From positions 1 to 57,500 of the forward strand of contig CACGAV010000003.1 in NCBI GenBank assembly GCA_902571095.1: DNA of 57,500 nucleotides, in the 5' to 3' direction. The notes under the pieces were generated by a model. The model saw only the letters and a list, made by a program, of their open reading frames with translations. It had not been told where the DNA came from and ran no database searches. Both the position numbers and the translations under genes were made by a program. The stretch comes from an uncultured Pelagibacteraceae bacterium (GTDB taxonomy: Bacteria; Pseudomonadota; Alphaproteobacteria; Pelagibacterales; Pelagibacteraceae). Below are positions 34,256-42,766 of the stretch, piece after piece. The first letter of the stretch is position 1. The number at the start of each line of letters is the position of its first letter.

Positions 34256-34260
34256 ATCAA

Positions 34261-35058
34261 CTAATCAAAAATTATATTTTCCTCTATTTTATTTTTATCA
34301 TTTGGCTGATCAATCGATGGGTTAGGAAAAATTTTTTCCTCATTTGATCTTTTTTGATTATACGTATTTTTTGAAAAAGTTGCTTCTACTACCTTCGCAT
34401 ACCCTTGGCTATTACAACCACCAAAGTTATTAACATGAACATGTACCAAATCTAATTTAAAATTTTTTATAAAATTTCTAATATGAACTTCCATCAAATC
34501 AATATTATGAAATTCTATAGCTAAACACTCTAATCCATCTTGGTTTTCTACAATCGCATCTAAAATTCTATACTCATTACCTTCAATATCAACTTTAAGG
34601 AAAAATTTATCTTTTCCGTAAGATGATAAAATAGATTTCATTGTTGATGATTGAATATTTTTATCTTCAGATAAATTATTATTTTGTTCTACAATATTTT
34701 GTTTTATATGGGTTACTCTTTTTTTACTAAAGAAAATAAGATAATGAAAATAGCAAAAAAAATCTTTAATAAAATTTTTAATTGTTTTTTTCATTTTTAA
34801 TAATTCTATAAAGTCTTTAATAAGCTTTTTAATCCAAAATTTCCAATTAACAGAGCAATCAAATACATAAATATCTGTATTTTTATTCTTGACTAAAAAA
34901 TTTTCTTCAAACGACCAGTCATCTGCCAACCCAAAACTGTATAAAATTTTTGTATTTTTTAATGCCTCTTCAGAAATACAATATCCGCCGTCATTATCTC
35001 TTCCAACTCTTATTAGTTTTGTTTTAAAGTTTGGGCAAAGAAAGTTTTTTAACTTCAT
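34261..35058 (-). CDS. FkbM-family methyltransferase
   Basis: 265 residues. IRVGRDNDGGYCISEEAL near 17-34 and ILYSFGLADDWSFEENFL near 39-56 are the FkbM N-terminal part. FFLKVDIEGNEYRILDAI near 157-174 is the acidic SAM/metal region typical of the family, followed by CLAIEFHNID. It probably O-methylates a sugar hydroxyl of the surface glycan. It overlaps the upstream 533-residue gene by 4 bp (ATGA). Between the two conserved halves lies a lysine-rich stretch (about 80-125), longer than usual. Confidence 0.8.
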   Translation of the reverse strand: MKLKNFLCPNFKTKLIRVGRDNDGGYCISEEALKNTKILYSFGLADDWSFEENFLVKNKNTDIYVFDCSVNWKFWIKKLIKDFIELLKMKKTIKNFIKDFFCYFHYLIFFSKKRVTHIKQNIVEQNNNLSEDKNIQSSTMKSILSSYGKDKFFLKVDIEGNEYRILDAIVENQDGLECLAIEFHNIDLMEVHIRNFIKNFKLDLVHVHVNNFGGCNSQGYAKVVEATFSKNTYNQKRSNEEKIFPNPSIDQPNDKNKIEENIIFD

Positions 35059-36656
35059 TTTAGTTTATTTATTATTTTCCAAAATCTTGTTGAAGCTTTA
35101 TTGTCTAATTTGTAATAAAAGAAATTTTTAATTTTTTTATTATCTTTTGGTAAAAAAGTTGAAAAATTGTTTCTTGATAAAATTTTTTTTAATTTTCTTT
35201 CATGAGATATAATTTTTATTTTGTCTCTTGGGTCGTGGTAAAATGGTTCAGATAAATCAAGAATCCTTAATGCAGGTATACCAGCAATCATCGCCTCATC
35301 TGCTATGGATGAAAAACCACATACAACTAGATCGGCATCATATAACAAGTCATAAGTAGTTTTTTGTTTACTATATGAAAAATTGCATAAGTCACTGAGA
35401 ACTTTTTTATATCTTTTTACAATATGTCTAAAAGTAGGGTGCGGAGAAATAATAAATTTATGTTTTTGATTAACAGATTTTTGCAACATATTAAGCAATG
35501 TATCCTCATCACCTATCGATGGGCAAATTAAAATATTTTTTTGTTTTTTATTTTTTTTTATAATTTTTTTTTTTTTATTTGTAACAAAGTGATGATCGTA
35601 TTTTATGGGGCCTATAATTAAATTTTTCGCAAAATATTTACTTAAGAGATCATTAAATTGCTTTCCATGTGTTAAATAAATATCTGGGGATGGAGAAAAA
35701 TATTTGCCTTCCTGGATTTTTTTATTGTTCGAAAACTCATTTTTTTTGTTAAATGTGTAAAGCAAGTTATAGTTTGAATTACTATGTTGAATAGTAATTA
35801 TTTTTGGATTATTTGGAATATTTTTTAAAAAATAATAAATTGATCTATAGCCGGGTGTAAACTCACCATAATTTATAAAAATATCTATCTTATTTTTTTT
35901 ATAAAAATTTTTAATCCCATGTGCCATAATAATAGAATTTTGTATTTCTCCTGAAAAGGAAGATAGTAAAAATGGCTCCAAAACTCCTTTGCAATTTTTA
36001 TTTTTAATAAAAAATATCTTATTTTTATCTTTTAAATACTTCAAAAGTTTAAAAAAACATGTAAGTGTGTTTAAATAAATTTGAAAAATTTCACTGAAAG
36101 ATACATATTCATCAGCTATTATATATGTATTTTTATTTGTTTTATATTTTACATAATTCTGAAAAAAGTTACTTTTGTTAATTATATTTATTAAATAGAA
36201 ATTATTTTTATTATTTATTTTAAAAATATTTTTATAACATCTATCAGTAAAAGTTTTTTGCTTTTCATCCCAAAAAAAATTATAGTTGTATGAGTGAAAA
36301 CAATTTGATTTTTTAATGTTTTTTAACCTTGTATAAGAGATTAATTTTATCAAAAACAACCATATAATTTGATAAATAAAGTTTTTAATAAATTTAAGTA
36401 CAAAAATTACAGAAAACTTAAATTTATTATAATGATTTTGACCAGATTTTTTATCATATAAATTTTTTTTAAGATCTACATACCAAGTTTTATTATTTAC
36501 ATTATCTTTAGAAACTAAAGTTGTAACCCACCATAATGAAAATCCATTTATAAGTAATTCGTTTGAGAAAAAATTTCTTAACTCTGTTTTCGAAACCCAT
36601 TCGACATATAAATTTCTGACATTATTCCAAACAATTTTGTTTTTTTGTTTAGTCAT
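35055..36656 (-). CDS. Large surface-glycan protein with C-terminal GT-B-like domain
   Basis: 533 residues. The first 200 or so are lysine/asparagine-rich with several aromatic, membrane-touching stretches and no family I recognise. The last 250 resemble capsule or glycerophosphate transferase GT-B folds: PKIITIQHSNSN near 277, YLTHGKQFNDLL near 312, ILICPSIGDEDTLLNML near 362, FIISPHPTFRHI near 386 and LVVCGFSSIADEAMIAGIPAL near 440-460, the usual nucleotide-sugar contact. It likely transfers a sugar or polyol phosphate to the glycan. Very AT-rich. It is 41 bp downstream of the SDR gene. Confidence 0.6.
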   Translation of the reverse strand: MTKQKNKIVWNNVRNLYVEWVSKTELRNFFSNELLINGFSLWWVTTLVSKDNVNNKTWYVDLKKNLYDKKSGQNHYNKFKFSVIFVLKFIKNFIYQIIWLFLIKLISYTRLKNIKKSNCFHSYNYNFFWDEKQKTFTDRCYKNIFKINNKNNFYLINIINKSNFFQNYVKYKTNKNTYIIADEYVSFSEIFQIYLNTLTCFFKLLKYLKDKNKIFFIKNKNCKGVLEPFLLSSFSGEIQNSIIMAHGIKNFYKKNKIDIFINYGEFTPGYRSIYYFLKNIPNNPKIITIQHSNSNYNLLYTFNKKNEFSNNKKIQEGKYFSPSPDIYLTHGKQFNDLLSKYFAKNLIIGPIKYDHHFVTNKKKKIIKKNKKQKNILICPSIGDEDTLLNMLQKSVNQKHKFIISPHPTFRHIVKRYKKVLSDLCNFSYSKQKTTYDLLYDADLVVCGFSSIADEAMIAGIPALRILDLSEPFYHDPRDKIKIISHERKLKKILSRNNFSTFLPKDNKKIKNFFYYKLDNKASTRFWKIINKLK

Positions 36657-36697
36657 TATTAATATTTTCTTTAAATATGAAATTGAAATACTATCTT

Positions 36698-37414
36698 TTA
36701 CTCTCCACCTGCTACTGTGATGGTTTCTCCTGTCATATAAGAATTTCTTTTAGAAATTAAGTTAAGTATATATTCTACAATTTCTAATGGATTAGCTGCT
36801 CTTTTCATTGGTATTAGGTTAATTCTGTTTTTACCTTTAAGATTCTTCTTCATTCTTTTATGTATTTTGGTGTTCGTATATCCAATCCGCAGATTGTTAA
36901 CTAAAATATTTTTTTTTGATAAAATTTTTAAATATTTAGGAACAAACTCTAAAGAATGTTTTGATAAATTGTAATTATATGAAAAATCACCACCCCCAAA
37001 TTTTATTCCTATGCTTGTACAATTAAGTATACGACCATAATTTATCTTGGTCATATAATCCAAATTTTTTCTTATAATAAAAATTGGTATCAACATATTA
37101 ATTTTTAATGAGTTTATAGTTTGATCCATACTTGTATTATTAAATGTTTTATTATCCATGAAACCTATAAGGTTTATAATGGTATCATTATTACTAACTT
37201 CTTTAATTTTTAAAAATCTGTTTAAATTTGAATTTGATAAGTTTGAAAAATCTTTTTTAAAAATTTTAAGATTTTTATTTTTTTTCATTAAAGAGTTTAA
37301 TCTTTTACTATTTTTTGAGTAGTGTGCAGTTACCTTGCATCCTCGATTCAATAATTTAGGTATTAATTCAAACGCTATATCTGAACTTCCGCCCAATATA
37401 AGAATATTTTTCAT
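36698..37414 (-). CDS. Short-chain dehydrogenase/reductase
   Basis: 238 residues with an unusual but recognisable Rossmann start ILGGSSDIAFELIPKLLNRG (about 5-24), a catalytic Ser in NCTSIGIKFGG near 132 and Tyr/Lys in YNYNLSK near 145-151. It ends with YMTGETITVAGGE, a classical SDR ending. It probably reduces a keto sugar or related intermediate of glycan synthesis. It follows the radical SAM gene by 7 bp. Substrate is unknown. Confidence 0.83.
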   Translation of the reverse strand: MKNILILGGSSDIAFELIPKLLNRGCKVTAHYSKNSKRLNSLMKKNKNLKIFKKDFSNLSNSNLNRFLKIKEVSNNDTIINLIGFMDNKTFNNTSMDQTINSLKINMLIPIFIIRKNLDYMTKINYGRILNCTSIGIKFGGGDFSYNYNLSKHSLEFVPKYLKILSKKNILVNNLRIGYTNTKIHKRMKKNLKGKNRINLIPMKRAANPLEIVEYILNLISKRNSYMTGETITVAGGE

Positions 37415-37421
37415 AAAATTT

Positions 37422-38564
37422 TTATGTTACAACGCATCCTTTACAAGGACTAATTTTGGATCTTTCTTTTTTTAAATGCTTCTCTCTATAATCATTATAT
37501 TTTTTTGAATTCCATAATTCTTTTAGATCAAAATTTTTAACATTTCCAATGCTTAATTGTGATTTGTAATCTGTATCGCAAGGATTTACTTTTCCATCCC
37601 ACCAAATAAACATTCTTCGCCACAAATCAGAACATGGTGTGGTGATCTCATTTGGTTTATTATTATAAACATTTTCCCAAGGGTTATAATCTACAAAAGC
37701 AACTTGATTTACGAGTTTGCTCCAAAAACTATTCATTTCTTTAAAATCTTGTTTATCATTTACTTTAACTCCAGAAACTCTCGTAATAATCTTGCTGTTT
37801 GGATATTTCTTTTCTTTTATATCATTAAAGAGCTCAATGTTTTTTAAAACTGTTTTTAAATTTCCATTTACTCTAAGTTCAGAGTAAAGTTTTTCATCAG
37901 CTGCGTCAGCTGAGAAAACAAGAGTTTTTACACCACCAGATAAAATTGCGTGAATTTTTTCTTCATTAAGTAATGATGCATTAGTATTTAATTTTAGGTT
38001 TAGAAATTTTCCTTCGGTGTATCTTAGCATATCATTTATTGATTTTGATACTAATGGTTCACCTCTAGAAGCAAGAGATAAAAATTCAATATTTCCCACT
38101 GCTTTATCGATTATACTTTTAAATAAATCTAAATTCATTGTCCCCATGAACCCAGATTTTTTATTGGTGAATGATTTATCACTTTCAAAACAAAATACAC
38201 ATCTGTAATTACATATTGAACTTGGCTCTATTTGAAGATACGGCGGATATTCATCTAAAATGTTCTTCTCGGGATGAATTTCATATCTGTATCTGTGAAA
38301 TAAATATAATAATAATTTATCATCTGGAATTGTCTTAATTTCTTCAATGACGTAATTATTAAGTTTGAAAGTTGAATTTTTTTTTAAAAACAATTCTTCT
38401 TTAACATCTAAAATGATTTTTTTTTCATAATCCGATAATTTCGTAATAAACGTATTATCATCAAAGATTTTTTTAATTCTTTCTGTCTCAGAATTAAAAT
38501 TTAAATTGTCTAAGTTAATATTTTTAAAACTACCTAATTTTTTATATATTTTTGTTTCTGTCAT
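37422..38564 (-). CDS. Radical SAM protein with SPASM-like domain
   Basis: 380 residues. The radical SAM cluster motif CNYRCVFC is at about residues 118-125, preceded by an LQIEPSSI strand. FLSLASRGEPLVS near 158 and LKLNTNASLL near 186 follow the barrel pattern. The C-terminal part has NPCDTDY near 328 and a final CKGC, plus an earlier CSDLW, giving enough cysteines for an auxiliary [4Fe-4S] cluster as in SPASM proteins. An N-terminal extension of about 100 residues is unassigned. Flanking genes are sugar-modifying, so it may dehydrate, epimerise or otherwise modify a glycan building block. It abuts the methyltransferase (0 bp). Confidence 0.8.
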   Translation of the reverse strand: MTETKIYKKLGSFKNINLDNLNFNSETERIKKIFDDNTFITKLSDYEKKIILDVKEELFLKKNSTFKLNNYVIEEIKTIPDDKLLLYLFHRYRYEIHPEKNILDEYPPYLQIEPSSICNYRCVFCFESDKSFTNKKSGFMGTMNLDLFKSIIDKAVGNIEFLSLASRGEPLVSKSINDMLRYTEGKFLNLKLNTNASLLNEEKIHAILSGGVKTLVFSADAADEKLYSELRVNGNLKTVLKNIELFNDIKEKKYPNSKIITRVSGVKVNDKQDFKEMNSFWSKLVNQVAFVDYNPWENVYNNKPNEITTPCSDLWRRMFIWWDGKVNPCDTDYKSQLSIGNVKNFDLKELWNSKKYNDYREKHLKKERSKISPCKGCVVT

Positions 38565-39500
38565 TTAATACCCGATAGTTTTTTGTCTCAGCTCCATCCA
38601 CTTTTCCTCAGATGATGTTGGACCTGGTCTTGTCATTTCATCAATATTTTCTATTTTCTTCGCTAAAATTATTTGATGGTTATTAAAATGAGGAAAGAAA
38701 TAAAAAATTTTTTTCAGTAAAAATTTGATAATACCTTTAATTGATAAATTCAAATTATTTTTTTTTAATTTATTATTTAAAATACTAAATTCACCTTGCA
38801 TCCTATCAAAATATTCATGTCTTTCTATTTCAAAACCAGTGTGATTTAATAAAAATTTAAGTTCCCCTTTGCTATATTCCTTATTATGAGGCCTGTGATT
38901 ACCTTTAAAAAACATTGAAGATAAAATTGGATGTACATTTGGACTATCACCTTTTGTGATCATTCTGAATATATAAAAAAAATTTGTAATATTGTCTGTT
39001 GTTATAATCAAATATCCACCAGGTTTGAGGGACTTATTAATTTTTTCTAAACAAAATATCGGATCAACCAAATGCTCGATTGTATCTAATAAATAACAAA
39101 TATCGAAATTATTTAAATTCCATGCTTTTGTATTTTTCGCATCAGGAAAATTTGGATCTATCTCTGTATCGATACATTTTACATCATATTTTTTTACTTT
39201 ATCAACAAATTCTTTATCTAAATCCAAACCAACAGCTGTGTAATCATTATAATCATTAAAAACTTCTTTGCTTAATTTAATCATGTTTCCCGGAAATGCT
39301 CCTACATCAATTATTTTAGGTTTTGAGAAACGTGTATTTAATTTTTTTAATAATTCAAATACTTTAAAAAATCTTATAAAACCTATTTCAAAACTATGCT
39401 TATTTTTAATATTTTCTCTTTTATCCTTTTTTCTGACCTCCCAGGTGAAAGGTTTGTAATTCAGAACAAATTTTATATATTCTTTTTTAATTTCTTTCAT
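38565..39500 (-). CDS. Class I SAM-dependent methyltransferase
   Basis: 311 residues. SAM-binding motif I is IIDVGAFPGNMIKLSKEVF near 64-82, the acidic loop GLDLD near 93, FDICYLLDTIEHLVDPIFCLEKI near 130-152 and KPGGYLIITTDNITN near 157-171. The C-terminal third contains a hydrophobic, lysine-rich patch (about 245-275) that may contact the membrane. Probably methylates a sugar or lipid-linked intermediate. Located between a CMP-sugar synthetase (24 bp) and the radical SAM gene. Confidence 0.83.
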   Translation of the reverse strand: MKEIKKEYIKFVLNYKPFTWEVRKKDKRENIKNKHSFEIGFIRFFKVFELLKKLNTRFSKPKIIDVGAFPGNMIKLSKEVFNDYNDYTAVGLDLDKEFVDKVKKYDVKCIDTEIDPNFPDAKNTKAWNLNNFDICYLLDTIEHLVDPIFCLEKINKSLKPGGYLIITTDNITNFFYIFRMITKGDSPNVHPILSSMFFKGNHRPHNKEYSKGELKFLLNHTGFEIERHEYFDRMQGEFSILNNKLKKNNLNLSIKGIIKFLLKKIFYFFPHFNNHQIILAKKIENIDEMTRPGPTSSEEKWMELRQKTIGY

Positions 39501-39524
39501 TATTAACTTCCTGGTAATGAAAAT

Positions 39525-40256
39525 TTAAATATTTTTTTTTATCCAATATTCAACTAAAGGAATTTGCCACTCAAAATCTACGTCGCAACCACCCCAAGAT
39601 CTGATAGGTGCAATTTTTTTTCCCATCCATTTTTGTGGTAACAAACCTTTTTTAAGATTTTCTAAACACCTGGGTCTTACTACTGAAACGGACATGTCTG
39701 CATAATAAACATTGCCTTGGGAGTCTCGGTCGCAATTTAAAGTCTTGGGATTACCAAAATAATTAAAATCTACAAAAGGCACTAGGTTACCTTTCTTGCT
39801 TAGTTTCCTCGCTCTAAGTGGACTCCACATATTATAAATTGACGTTGAAACAGCAGAGTCAAATTTATTATTTTTTTTCAAAAGCTTAATTCCTTTATCA
39901 ATAATTTTTGCATTGATTGTTGGTGCATTTGCAAATAGTAAAACAACAAGTTTAATTTTTTTATTTTCTTTTATTAATTTTTTTTTGATTTGAAAGTAAG
40001 TATATTCAAAAACATGATCACCTAACGCTTTACTATTATTTAATTTTGAGGGTCTATCTATAAACTCAGTATTGTATTTTTTGGATATTTTTTTTATTTT
40101 ATTACAATCAGTAGCTACATATATTTTATTTACAAATTTTGATTTTTTTGCAGCTATCAAAGGATATTCGCACATTGCTTTCCCTAAAACTTTTTTTGTG
40201 TTTTTCCCTGGAAAACCTCTGCTCCCTGCCCTTCCAATCATTATAGCAATAATCAT
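39525..40256 (-). CDS. Acylneuraminate cytidylyltransferase family protein
   Basis: 243 residues. IAIMIGRAGSRGFPGKNTKKVLGKAM at the start is the CTP-binding region of the NeuA/KdsB family (R-x-G-S-x-G-x-x-x-K-N pattern), KIYVATDCNKIKKI near 44 and VVLLFANAPTINAKII near 103 follow. It activates an acidic or other sugar to its CMP form. It pairs with a downstream-oriented NAD-dependent epimerase (4 bp gap). It is a second copy type distinct from the cytidylyltransferase at about 49 kb, implying two different CMP-activated sugars. Confidence 0.82.
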   Translation of the reverse strand: MIIAIMIGRAGSRGFPGKNTKKVLGKAMCEYPLIAAKKSKFVNKIYVATDCNKIKKISKKYNTEFIDRPSKLNNSKALGDHVFEYTYFQIKKKLIKENKKIKLVVLLFANAPTINAKIIDKGIKLLKKNNKFDSAVSTSIYNMWSPLRARKLSKKGNLVPFVDFNYFGNPKTLNCDRDSQGNVYYADMSVSVVRPRCLENLKKGLLPQKWMGKKIAPIRSWGGCDVDFEWQIPLVEYWIKKNI

Positions 40257-40260
40257 AATT

Positions 40261-41133
40261 TCAAATATTCTTAATCATATTTTTTAAATCATCTTCAAAT
40301 TTATATTTTGACTTAAATTTTAAAATTTTACCATAATTAGGTTTAAATGTGTTTGGGTTTTTAATATAATGCCCTGGTATTTCTCTCTTTTTATATAATA
40401 TTTTATTTTTTATATTAAGAATTTTAGATATCATTTTTAACATTTTATTGATTTTAATTATTTTACTGCCTGTAATAACTAGATGTTTATTTATATATTT
40501 TTTATTTAGGGCTAAGGCGCTTAGTTTTGCAGCATCTTTTACATTGATATAGCGTCTTTCAGTTTTTTTATTACCATGATACTCAATTTTTCTTTTTTTG
40601 ATGGTATTTTCTATAATTTTTTTAAGGCCATTACTTTTATCAGCCCTTTCACCATAAAGAGATCCATATCTTAAAATGGTGAATTTGAGATTGAATCTCT
40701 TACTATACTCCTCAATATAATCTTCAGCAGCTTTCTTGCTACTTCTATAAAATCCACCATCAATACTATTTACATAAATTGAACTTGCAAAAATAAATCT
40801 TTTTAGTTTGCATTGTTTAGCAGCCTCAAGAGCAAAAGTTGTTCCTAAAATATTTTGATTAACAGTATCAACAGGACTATTCCAAGCCCTATTTAGATCA
40901 GCTAAAGAGGCGAAATGAAAAACAATATCTTGCTTTTTGCAAGTTTTTTTCAATTTTTTAAAGTTAAGTATACTTCCTTTTATAAATTTTTGTTTTTTGT
41001 TAATCCATCTCGATTTTTTAATATCATATATGGTAACCTCGTATTTTTTTGAGCTTAATTCATCAGCAAGGTGCGATCCTAGAAAACCACTTCCTCCAGT
41101 AATTAAACATTTAATTTTATTTTTTTTTACCAT
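40261..41133 (-). CDS. NAD-dependent epimerase/dehydratase
   Basis: 290 residues, extended SDR. LITGGSGFLGSHLADELSSKKYEVTIYD near 10-37 binds NAD, FHFASLADLNRAWNSP near 72-87 is the usual fHlAa region, SSIYVNS near 116 holds the Ser, and the catalytic YxxxK is YRSSK near 128-132. LRYGSLYGERADKSNGL near 155 fits nucleotide-sugar epimerases. It overlaps the upstream cupin gene by 7 bp. It likely supplies an epimerised or dehydrated nucleotide sugar for the glycan. Confidence 0.87.
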   Translation of the reverse strand: MVKKNKIKCLITGGSGFLGSHLADELSSKKYEVTIYDIKKSRWINKKQKFIKGSILNFKKLKKTCKKQDIVFHFASLADLNRAWNSPVDTVNQNILGTTFALEAAKQCKLKRFIFASSIYVNSIDGGFYRSSKKAAEDYIEEYSKRFNLKFTILRYGSLYGERADKSNGLKKIIENTIKKRKIEYHGNKKTERRYINVKDAAKLSALALNKKYINKHLVITGSKIIKINKMLKMISKILNIKNKILYKKREIPGHYIKNPNTFKPNYGKILKFKSKYKFEDDLKNMIKNI

Positions 41134-41546
41134 TTGAAATTAATTTCATTTATTTTTTTATTATTTATATCTTTTGTGTTGTGAGTAATATTTAAAATAT
41201 TCATTATTTCGCTTTTGTTTTTAGACAAGTTCTTAAATCCATACCAATTTTTTGGTGGAACAGCTAAACCAAAACTTTTATTTTGATTTAGTATAAAATA
41301 CTTAAATTTAGAACTTTTATCATCAAAAAAAACGAATTTAACTTTTCCTTTAATAACAAATAGATTCATAAAGGCCTTTTTATTTTTTTTCCATGCACGT
41401 ATTTCTTTTTTGGCTAAAACTGAAATATAAACTTCACCAAAACCTTTAAATATTTTATCTTTTTTTGTTAGATATTTAAAAATTTTTCCTTTTGACTTCT
41501 TAATTACTTTGTAATTAAATAATTTTATCATTTTAAAATTGTTCAT
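41127..41546 (-). CDS. RmlC-like cupin (dTDP-4-dehydrorhamnose 3,5-epimerase-like)
   Basis: 139 residues, shorter than RmlC (about 180). A single cupin barrel is suggested by KGFGEVYISVLAKKEIRAWKKNK near 34-56, NLFVIKGKVKFVFFDD near 61-76 and GLAVPPKNWYGFKNLS near 93-108. The catalytic His of true RmlC is not obvious in the first strand, so chemistry may be 3- or 4-ketoisomerase-like, or the protein may only bind sugars. It precedes the epimerase gene in a coupled pair and follows the GT4 gene by 11 bp. Confidence 0.6.
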   Translation of the reverse strand: MNNFKMIKLFNYKVIKKSKGKIFKYLTKKDKIFKGFGEVYISVLAKKEIRAWKKNKKAFMNLFVIKGKVKFVFFDDKSSKFKYFILNQNKSFGLAVPPKNWYGFKNLSKNKSEIMNILNITHNTKDINNKKINEINFKW

Positions 41547-41557
41547 ATATTTTTAAT

Positions 41558-42766
41558 TTAATTTTGATTTAATTTTTGCTCTAAATGACTTTTATATTCG
41601 TCTGCCATTTTTTCAGCACTAAAATTTTGTTCAATATATTTTTTTGCTTTGATTGACCTGTTTATCCAATTAGCTCGGTTTTTATGATAATCTAAAATCG
41701 ATTCTTTGATTTGATCAATCGAACCTGGCTCTATGATTTCACAGTATTCTTTAGTTAAATATTCTTCTATTGCCCCAACTTTAGTTGTAATGACAGGAAT
41801 ATTGGACATTATTGACTCTACAATTGCTAAGCCAAAACCCTCAAAAGTTCTAGTAAGGGAAACCACTAAATCAAAATCTTTTACAATTTCTTTAATATCT
41901 TTATCTACATATCCTTTAAAAATAACATACTCACTTAGATTAAGTCTTTTAGTAAGTTCTTTCAAGTTAGCCACAAAATCTTTTGTTCCACCCCCAATAA
42001 ATATAAAATTAAAATGACTCAATTCTTTTTCAGGAATTTTCTTCAAAGCCCAAATTAAATCTTCATGACCTTTATATTTTTCAAGACGTGAGATAAGACC
42101 AACATTAATTTTTTTTCTTTTGATCGGATTATTTATTGTTTCTTTTATTTCTGTATCAACGCCATTATAAATGACAACATCATGAAGCAGCTGACTATCC
42201 AACAAATTTGACTTATAAAATACACTTTCTCTTGTCGCTTTAGAAACTGAAATTAAACTTGTCAATTTTTTAGAAAGTAAGAAATTTATAAATCTAACAA
42301 ATAAAGTCATAAAAGGTGGTGGAAATGTACAGGCGTGATGTATGACCATTGAATTAATTTTTATTTTGTCTCTATTTGTTGCTAAAATTGCAGCCATTTC
42401 CTCTCTTATAGTTCCATAACCTCCACATTGGGCTAATAAAATATCATATTTTTTTTGTGCAAAAATAAATTTAAATCTTAAAAATGAGATTAGGAATAAT
42501 AAAGGTCTAAAAAAAAATACTATTTTTTTTAAGAGGAAACTATTAATATGTGGTTGAATAATATTATTATACTCAATTATTTTAATTTCTCTTTTTAAAA
42601 GTTTTTTTAATCTTTGTATTCCTTGGTTATTTTTATTTGTATATATCGTAATCGAAATATTTTTAAAAGAATTTGAATTTAATAAATATGCAATATAAGT
42701 ATCGACTCCACCCCAAGAAATTTGATCCCAAACAATGGCAAGATTTTTAATTTTTTTTAGTTGCAT
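41558..42766 (-). CDS. Family 4 glycosyltransferase
   Basis: 402 residues, GT-B fold. The N-terminus IVWDQISWGGVDTYIAYLLN carries the glycine-rich acceptor loop. IYNGVDTEI near 201, VGLISRLEKYKGHEDLIWAL near 223-242, and the EFx7E-type EGFGLAIVESIMSNIPVITT near 312-331 are characteristic of GT4 retaining transferases. It would add a hexose or similar sugar to a lipid-linked glycan. Overlaps the next upstream gene by one base. Confidence 0.9.
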   Translation of the reverse strand: MQLKKIKNLAIVWDQISWGGVDTYIAYLLNSNSFKNISITIYTNKNNQGIQRLKKLLKREIKIIEYNNIIQPHINSFLLKKIVFFFRPLLFLISFLRFKFIFAQKKYDILLAQCGGYGTIREEMAAILATNRDKIKINSMVIHHACTFPPPFMTLFVRFINFLLSKKLTSLISVSKATRESVFYKSNLLDSQLLHDVVIYNGVDTEIKETINNPIKRKKINVGLISRLEKYKGHEDLIWALKKIPEKELSHFNFIFIGGGTKDFVANLKELTKRLNLSEYVIFKGYVDKDIKEIVKDFDLVVSLTRTFEGFGLAIVESIMSNIPVITTKVGAIEEYLTKEYCEIIEPGSIDQIKESILDYHKNRANWINRSIKAKKYIEQNFSAEKMADEYKSHLEQKLNQN

